From Symbiodinium natans (taxonomy: Eukaryota > Sar > Dinophyceae > Suessiales > Symbiodiniaceae): a stretch of 42,500 nucleotides of DNA. The DNA is taken from NCBI GenBank assembly GCA_905221605.1, contig CAJNDS010002657.1, positions 1,130,001-1,172,500 on the forward strand, written 5' to 3'. Both the position numbers and the translations under genes were made by a program. Below, piece by piece: positions 37,590 to 42,500 of this stretch (positions are counted from its first letter, which is position 1; every line of letters begins with the position of its first letter). The notes beneath the pieces were generated by a model. The model was not told the origin of the DNA and did not search any database. It worked only from the letters and a program-made list of their open reading frames with translations.

Positions 37590-39025
37590 GACTGGTCCTT
37601 GTCCTTGTTCTTCCCCGCGCCTTTGGGGTTTCCTTTGGTCTTGTCGTCCTCGGCTGTTGACTGCGCCCATTCCTGACGCCTGACAGCTCGTGCGTTCTTG
37701 TCCAACTCCTGCATGGACTTGAGGTAGGCTGTCACGTGCTGCAGATCTTCGGCGTCGCCGCCGAAAGTCTTCTTGCCGAAAACATCGGGGAGATGGGTGA
37801 TCATCCAGGCTACCGTCCAGTCGCCGTGGTCGAGAGCGGCCTGGTGCAGGCTTCGCAGGCACAACACGGCTAGCAACGCAGCCTGCTCTACCTTCTTTTT
37901 GAGGAGGAGCTCGAGGATGGACGAGATCATATAGTGGGCCCGCTGAAGGCTCCGCTGCTTGTTCCAAGCGATCCGCCTGCCGTAGTCGCAAAGCTTGTAA
38001 GGAAGGCCGTCTTCGGCTCCGATTTCCCTCTCCAGCTCCTTGACGTACTTGCTGACCACCTTCATCGGGCGCCTCTTCATTCTGCGCCACGCCTTGTCGT
38101 AGTCGGCTACGGCTTTGGCATGACCCCTGGCTCGCGGAACACTCCCACGGCTGGAACTGGACCGGCTTTGACGCGTCTCCGAAGATCCGCTGCTGGACGT
38201 GTCCCGACTCCGCTTCTTTGTCTTCTTGTCGTGCTTCCCTTTTAGAGTCTTGACCAGCTCCAAAGTGAGCAGCGTATTCACATCGACCTTGGCGCCCTGC
38301 GCAGACACCAGCTTGGTGAAGTCGGGGAGGTTGTCCTCGCCCTTCTTGCTGCTGCTGCTGCTGCTGCGAGCTGCAGTCTCTCTCAGCAACTTGAACTTGT
38401 GCTTCTTGCTGCCCTTGGTTGAGCTGCCGCCTGCGCTGCCTTTGGACGTAGGCTCGTCGAGCCATCCTTTTTTCAGCTTCTGCATCAATTCGCCAAAGCC
38501 CTCTGCTGACGACTGGTCGTCCGAGCCTGACTCGCTGACTGCTTCGTCTGCTGCAGCTGCCTTGTTGGGCCGTCTTCGGCGAGGAGGCTCCTCTGAAGCC
38601 GTCGCGTAAACAAGCTCCTCGTCTGAACTGATCATCGAGCGAGCCTTGGTCAGCAAACGATCTTCTTCCGCTTCCAGGCCCAAATAGGCCGCACTGCAGC
38701 CCAGGCGGAGCTGATCCGCGCGGACTTTGACGAGAGTGAACAAAGCATTGCCGGTCGACAGCGTTGTTACACCGTGCTCCTCTGCTTCGGACTCGGTGAT
38801 CGCGACGATGACTTGTAAATGTTCGGACTTGACACATGCGACCAGACATTCCCTCCATAGAGGCTCTTCCCACGCAGAGCTCAAAAGGAGAAATCCTCTT
38901 TGTCCGGTTTTCAGTGCCATATCACAAGCGATGAGTGCTTCGAACGTTGTCTCATTGACCCTCTCTACTAGGCACTCCCCCCGAACCGAAAAGCTCCGGA
39001 GACAAGCTGCCAACATGAAGGTCAT
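37586..39025 (-). CDS. Gag-like ORF1 of the tyrosine-recombinase retroelement
   Basis: 479 codons from the ATG at 39025 to TGA at 37586. The frame stays open 51 codons further upstream (to 39178), but that part lies outside the element, so the ATG on its first bases (MTFMLAACLRSF) is the natural start. Residues 1-130 are mixed and possibly globular. Residues 145-300 are low-complexity, basic and Ser-rich (SSSSSSKK near 221, SRSSSSRGS near 288). Residues 310-415 form a conserved-looking helical block (KAWRRMKRRP, LCDYGRRIAWNKQRSL, a Leu-rich stretch near 370-392), followed by a Lys-rich tail. No CCHC zinc knuckle is visible. Position ahead of the polymerase frame and the basic character suggest a nucleic-acid-binding structural protein; this role is inferred from place, not from a recognised domain. 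Confidence 0.7.
   Translation of the reverse strand: MTFMLAACLRSFSVRGECLVERVNETTFEALIACDMALKTGQRGFLLLSSAWEEPLWRECLVACVKSEHLQVIVAITESEAEEHGVTTLSTGNALFTLVKVRADQLRLGCSAAYLGLEAEEDRLLTKARSMISSDEELVYATASEEPPRRRRPNKAAAADEAVSESGSDDQSSAEGFGELMQKLKKGWLDEPTSKGSAGGSSTKGSKKHKFKLLRETAARSSSSSSKKGEDNLPDFTKLVSAQGAKVDVNTLLTLELVKTLKGKHDKKTKKRSRDTSSSGSSETRQSRSSSSRGSVPRARGHAKAVADYDKAWRRMKRRPMKVVSKYVKELEREIGAEDGLPYKLCDYGRRIAWNKQRSLQRAHYMISSILELLLKKKVEQAALLAVLCLRSLHQAALDHGDWTVAWMITHLPDVFGKKTFGGDAEDLQHVTAYLKSMQELDKNARAVRRQEWAQSTAEDDKTKGNPKGAGKNKDKDQS
38983..39025 (-). repeat. A1, left split direct repeat of the retroelement
   Basis: Forty-three bases identical to A2 (32227-32269). On the - strand it begins ATGACCTTCATG, and its first ATG is the ORF1 start codon. 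The outer edge marks the 5' boundary of the element; beyond 39025 the sequence is host (run of T on the + strand). Confidence 0.85.
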
Positions 39026-39592
39026 TTTTAACTTTTCCTTATTTGGGATTAGGAGTTGTTCGGGTGTTAGGGCCCAGGGGAAGTTTTGTGCGCCTGGGCA
39101 GGAGATGCGAGAAAGGGGTCTCGCAAACATGCTGCTCCGCTCGGTGGTGGGAGAGGCTCCGACGACGAAGATTCGCACTTAGGGTTTACGGTTTAGGGTT
39201 TAGGGTTTGGGGTTTAGGGTTTAGGGTTTAGGGTTTAGGGGGACTTGCTTCTTCGTTCTTCTTAAGGGAAGTAGGCAAGTACATAGGTGACCCTTAAGCC
39301 TTTATTCAGCTCTGAACCGAAAGAGTGGCCAAATCGGGAAATAGTGGGGGCAATATATTTCAAGTTAGGTCTTGAGGAGGCTGTTACGGCATGGGCGCCG
39401 CGCATCAGGTTTCGGGCTTGGGCTTGAGGTCCGGTCAAGAGAGAGGTTCAGGGTTTAGGGTTTCGGGTTTAGGGTTTAGGGTTCAGGTTGAGGGTTTAGG
39501 GTTTATTTTAAGCAGAAGGTGTAAGGCCGAAACCCTAAATCAGTCCAAATCAGTCCTTCAAGCCTAGCACCCCATAATCGTACTTGTGGAAG
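39026..39592. other. host flank right of the retroelement
   Basis: 39026-39178 is unique and open on the - strand in frame with ORF1, probably by chance. TTTAGGG/TTTGGGG at 39179-39240 and 39450-39505, unique spacer between. No exon called. Confidence 0.5.
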
Positions 39593-39674
39593 GGATATCA
39601 CCGAGGCCTGCCAACACCAAGGTCAGGGATCAACACATGAGCTCCTGGCTAATCTTGCCCTTGCTCTTACCTAG
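39593..39674 (+). CDS. putative host exon whose stop codon is in a telomere-like unit
   Basis: After TACTTGTGGAAG (39592) the frame reads DITEACQHQGQGSTHELLAN then LALALT and meets TAG within CTAGGGTTTAGGG (39672-39674). An internal GTCAGG donor at about 39622 would give a shorter exon instead. Confidence 0.36.
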
Positions 39675-39950
39675 GGTTTAGGGTTTAGGGTTTAGGGTTT
39701 AGGGTTTAGGGTTTTTAGTAATAACCCTACAGGGTCCCTGGTTGACGTAATTACATAGGGGTTGACTCGACCCGGCCTCAGACTGGCAGTGGGGGGTTTC
39801 GGGTTCGGAACAGGTGCACCCTAGACCCTAAACCCGAAACCCCTAAACCCTAAACCCTAAACCCTAAACCCTAAACCCTAAACCCCTAAACCCTAAACCC
39901 TAAACCCTAAACCCCAAGCCCTGATACCCTCAAGCCTTGGAGTCCTAAAG

Positions 39951-40024
39951 TGGCCAGATCCATCTGCCAGGCCTACGAACTCCTTGCCTCGCCATTGAGG
40001 TGTGGAGGGCCTTCGGTTTGCAGG
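39951..40024 (+). CDS. putative host exon (ARSICQAYELLASPLRCGG..)
   Basis: After TTGGAGTCCTAAAG (39950); 24 full codons ARSICQAYELLASPLRCGGP then SVCR, ending AGG before GTTTAGGG (40025). The following array has about 15 TTTAGGG units. Good coding look; unidentified. Confidence 0.48.
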
Positions 40025-41129
40025 GTTTAGGGTTTAGGGTTTAGGGTTTAGGGTTTAGGGTTTAGGGTTTAGGGTTTAGGGTTTAGGGTTTAGGGTTTAG
40101 GGTTTAGGGTTTAGGGTTTAGGGTTTAGGTTTGGGGTTTGGGGTTTGGGGTTTACGGTTTTTGGGTTTAGGGTTTAGGGTGTTTTGCCAAACAATGAATT
40201 CCTCCGCCACCCCATCCCCCTCGCCCCCCACCCGGCTTTCGCGATCCTAGGATGCCTGGACACAACAGACCTGAGCTGTTGCACTAAGATTTGGGATGTC
40301 CCCCTTATACGAGCAGTCTTTAATGGGACCCTCAGTTCTATTCCCAATTAAGGCCTGTTAGTATAAGGGAAAGCATCCCAAACTAAGATTGTTTAGGGTG
40401 TAGGGCTTACGATGGCTGTCGGCAGGGTGTAGGAGGATAGTCAGGAGTGTCCTTCTTCCTCTGTTAGGAGCCAGATTCTCTTTTAACGCCATCTTTCTCA
40501 TTCTGCGATACTTCCGAAATTAGGGGTACCTTATTGGAGGCCTTATTCTAAGGGAATCCCACTATTTGGGGGACTGTGTGAGGGGCCCCTTATTCTAACC
40601 CTAAACCCTAAACCCCAAACCCTAAACCCATTTGGGAACCTGGTGCAGGGTTGAGGTTTCGCCGATATCCCGCTACTCCCCAAGTCCTGAGATGTTATAG
40701 AGCCTTCTTGGGGTTTAGGGTTTAGGGTTTAGGGTTTAGGATTTACGGTTTTGGGTTTTGGGCTTAGGGTTCACGGTTTAGGGTTGCGGGCTCCTCGAGC
40801 AAGCTTAGACAGATCAAGCCGCGGACTAGGACGCCCAAGCGTGCCCTTTTGTTCCCTGCCTGATTTTGGGATCCCGTAAGTTTCAAAAGCCTGTTAAGCC
40901 GCCCTTCTCCTGCTAGGTAGGTTTAAGGTAGGTTCTGGGGCAACATAGTTCTGGGTTCTAAACCCCTAACCCTTACTTACACCCTAAACCTGAATCACCC
41001 CCTAAACCTTACTTACCCCTAAACCTTAATTACACCCTTCACCTAAACCCCTAACCTTTAATTACACCCTTACCCCCTCAGCCTGAATTAATTACCCCGA
41101 AAACCTTAACTACACCCTATACCATGGAG
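40025..41129. other. TTTAGGG array, MITE with target duplication, AT-rich repeats
   Basis: TTTAGGG/TTTGGGG at 40025-40175; element at 40292-40381; element-like sequence at 40505-40600 related to 6215-6275; degenerate TTACACCCTAAACC units at 40965-41115. No exon. Confidence 0.55.
40292..40381. mobile_element. MITE/introner-like element, family 2, with 9-bp target duplication
   Basis: Ends TGGGATG and CATCCCA, extended imperfectly by CCCCCTTATAC and GTATAAGGG. The 9-mer ACTAAGATT flanks it at 40283-40291 and 40382-40390. Degraded relatives at 202-265, 1017-1107 and 7563-7605. Confidence 0.72.
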
Positions 41130-41235
41130 GATCCTCATCAAGATCCAGGCCAAAGCCAGCGCTCAAGAGATCGAGAACCAGCGCACGGACAAGTCGAGCT
41201 GGAACAACGACCCTAGGCTGTTCAGTAAACTGTAG
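41130..41235 (+). CDS. putative 3'-terminal host exon (ILIKIQAKASAQEIENQRTD..stop)
   Basis: After ACCATGGAG (41129), completing a split codon, 34 codons ILIKIQAKASAQEIENQRTD then KSSWNNDPRLFSKL, ending TAG at 41233-41235. Third bases are overwhelmingly G or C, giving this the strongest coding signal among host islands. Another frame is open from an ATG at 41123 (MEDPHQDPGQSQRS) but has poorer composition. Family not recognised. Confidence 0.58.
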
Positions 41236-42340
41236 GCCCTATTGCTAGTTTAGGGTTAAAAACCCTAAACCCTAAACCCTAAACCCTAAACCCTAAACCC
41301 TAAACCCTAAACCCTAAACCCTAAACCGGGTTTAGGGTTCAGTAGTATACATTTCTTACGACCGCTGGCGCACGTGGGGAAGGCTCGGGGGGGTCTTGGC
41401 AGCCAGCTCTTTCCCTTGATTTGGTTCAAGGTTCCCTTATAAAGTAATGAACCAACCCCAAAGAAGGGTGCCCTAAACCCTAAACCCTAAACCCTAAACC
41501 CTAAACCCTAAACCCTAAACCCTGTTAGAATAAGAATATGGTTACTGGGCTGCCAAGGGGGTTTAAGGTTTCAGCATTGAGTTCGACCGACCCCAGGCCC
41601 TAGGCATGAGAAGGCTACGCGAAGACCCCCTATGGACCCTAAATGGGGTGTACGAAGATGGACCCCTCCCCTTATCATAAGCACCTTAGCAAGGTACCTT
41701 TTCGGAAACCCTAAACCCTAAACCCTAAAGTAGACCCACATAGTAGGATTCACTGATAATAAGGAAACACGAGTTTCGGAAACCACCGCATCAGGGCTTT
41801 CTGGAACGGAGAGAATGTCGCTCCTGCGCAGGCACGATGGTCTCTGCGAAGAGAAGCTGTGTGACTGCTAACCCTAAACCCTAAACCCTAGACCCTAGAC
41901 CCTAGACCCTAAACCCTAAACCCTAAACCCTTATTCGATGTGTCCATGGCCTGTGGCTCTTGTGCTGAGAGGCTGAGCTAAGGCCAAGGCAGTCTCAAGC
42001 CTCTCTTGCACCAATGCAGCCAATGCATGAGCCTAGGTACTTAGAATTGAACCCTAAACCCGAAGCCCTAAACCCTAAACCCTGAACCCTAAACCTAAAA
42101 CACAATGACTCTGATAAATACCCCCTTAGGGCCCCTAAACATGATCTGAATGATTCTGACATCTCCTAGATCCAGTTTGAACCTACTGCTTCTTCGTACC
42201 TTCTAGAATCCCTTACGGGGTTTCTATCAGGGGTTTAGGGTTTAGGGTTTGGGGTTTAGGGTTTAGGGTTTAGGGTTTGGGGTTTAGGGTTTAGAGGGGG
42301 GGGCTTTCAGGCACCTAAATCCTTCCTTCCCGACTCGGAG
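41236..42340. other. arrays, family 4 element carrying an array, ambiguous island
   Basis: CCCTAAA at 41262-41325 facing GGGTTTAGGG; element 41397-41557; CCCTAAA/CCCTAGA at 41872-41930; mixed arrays at 42045-42090 and 42232-42290. 41780-41875 is open in three frames (one reads MSLLRRHDGLCEEKLCDC then TAA), so no exon is fixed. Confidence 0.5.
41397..41557. mobile_element. MITE/introner-like element, family 4, with internal CCCTAAA array
   Basis: Ends CTTGGCAGCCAG (41397-41408) and CTGGGCTGCCAAG (41545-41557) pair with one indel. At GGGTGCCCT the interior continues into about seven CCCTAAA units (41471-41522) before GTTAGAATAAGAATATGG. The relatives at 13352 and 24445 pass straight from GGGTACCCT or GGGTGCCC into TGATTATAATATGG- or GTGTTATGGAATATGG-like sequence. 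Confidence 0.68.
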
Positions 42341-42421
42341 CCAGAAGCGTTGAGCCAAGGACCAGCTCCTGAAGGAGGAGAGGGCCCGAAGTTCAGGCTG
42401 GAGGGTGCAAATCACTTTTGG
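42341..42421 (+). CDS. putative host exon (PEALSQGPAPEGGEGPKFRL..)
   Basis: After TTCCCGACTCGGAG (42340); 27 codons PEALSQGPAPEGGEGPKFRL then EGANHFW, up to GTTTAGGG (42422). Low-complexity Gly/Glu/Pro. Unidentified. Confidence 0.42.
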
Positions 42422-42500
42422 GTTTAGGGTTTTAGGGTTTTAGGGTTTTAGGGTTTTAGGGTTTTAGGGTTTTAGGGTTTTAGGGTTTTAGGGTTTTAGG
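42422..42500 (+). repeat. eight-base array (TTTTAGGG)n running off the window
   Basis: About ten units of GGGTTTTA, an octamer rather than the usual heptamer, uniform to the window edge. Confidence 0.93.

Larger units (their letters stand above)
31931..39025 (-). mobile_element. complete DIRS-order (PAT/Ngaro-like) tyrosine-recombinase retrotransposon
   Basis: Read on the - strand the element runs A1 (39025-38983), four open frames, B1 (32538-32267), A2 (32269-32227), B2 (32202-31931). These are split direct repeats, the terminal layout known for PAT and Ngaro-type tyrosine-recombinase retroelements; there are no LTRs, poly-A tail or target-site duplication. A1 and A2 are identical over 43 bp and B1/B2 differ at 2 of 272 positions (32078/32414 and 32148/32484), so the insertion looks recent. 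The 7.1 kb contain no telomere-like array, unlike both flanks. The RT-RNase H-methyltransferase-like order resembles DIRS/PAT, whereas the recombinase placed after the polymerase resembles Ngaro. Domain motifs and repeats are seen directly; class assignment is inference from known family architecture. Confidence 0.87.

Noticed and set aside
37590-38873. N-terminal 428-codon extension of the polymerase frame
   Set aside because: It overlaps ORF1 in another frame, is low-complexity (Gln runs), and the ATGA overlap gives a natural start at 37589.
39026-39178. 51-codon upstream extension of ORF1
   Set aside because: It lies outside the A1 boundary in host DNA, so it cannot belong to the element.
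1-42500. True chromosome end or subtelomere
   Set aside because: Arrays are short, in both orientations and separated by exon-like islands; nothing indicates a terminal array, and the array at the right edge is an octamer variant of unknown length.
1-42500. CRISPR arrays, bacterial operons, rRNA genes
   Set aside because: The regular repeats are heptameric telomere-type; no spacer-repeat pattern, Shine-Dalgarno-led gene runs or rRNA signatures were seen.

Overview
The window looks like nuclear DNA of a dinoflagellate, probably of the Symbiodiniaceae/Suessiales type. This is inferred from three things. The seven-base telomere-type repeat TTTAGGG/CCCTAAA (known from dinoflagellates, plants and other algae) is interspersed every few hundred bases in both orientations. 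Host coding sequence appears only as very short exon-like islands with GT, GC and possibly GA donors. Small inverted-repeat elements behave like introners, which are reported as abundant in dinoflagellates. Another intron-rich alga with TTTAGGG telomeres cannot be excluded from sequence alone.

Layout. Positions 1-31.9 kb and 39.0-42.5 kb are a mosaic of telomere-like arrays (perfect TTTAGGG, plus locally uniform variants CTTAGGG, TTTGGGG, TCTAGGG and TTTTAGGG), short inverted-repeat elements of at least five families, homopolymer and microsatellite tracts, and islands of 30-270 bp. Many islands read as exons: an open frame with a coding-like third-base pattern, a pyrimidine-AG or other AG at the 5' edge, and a donor at the 3' edge that is often the telomeric repeat itself (GTTTAGGG). 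Best supported are 22458-22608, 23357-23423 with 23614-23660, a 24.57-26.88 kb model ending 26565-26677 with 26812-26884, 16951-17046 with 17323-17388, and the terminal exon 41130-41235. Most lie on the + strand, as expected of a unidirectional dinoflagellate gene cluster. One two-exon 3' end (18876 to 18451) reads better on the - strand. None of these host proteins was recognised. A 54-60 bp minisatellite occupies 4086-5330.

Positions 31931-39025 hold one complete, apparently young tyrosine-recombinase retroelement on the - strand, 7,095 bp long. Its order is A1, Gag-like ORF, RT-RNase H-methyltransferase-like ORF, tyrosine recombinase ORF, membrane-protein-like ORF, then B1-A2-B2. This split-direct-repeat layout is the one known for PAT/Ngaro-type DIRS-order elements. 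The B copies differ at 2 of 272 positions, the A copies are identical over 43 bp, and all four frames are open. The first ORF starts at the first bases of the element, whose ATG is also the 3-bp identity at both termini. The methyltransferase-like domain has Ser where the catalytic Cys of a cytosine-C5 enzyme is expected.

How parts relate: retroelement copies would be made by RT/RNase H on a circular intermediate and integrated by the recombinase without a target duplication. In the host regions, splicing would have to remove introns largely made of telomere-like repeat and introner-like elements. All host exon models are sequence-only inferences and need transcript support.
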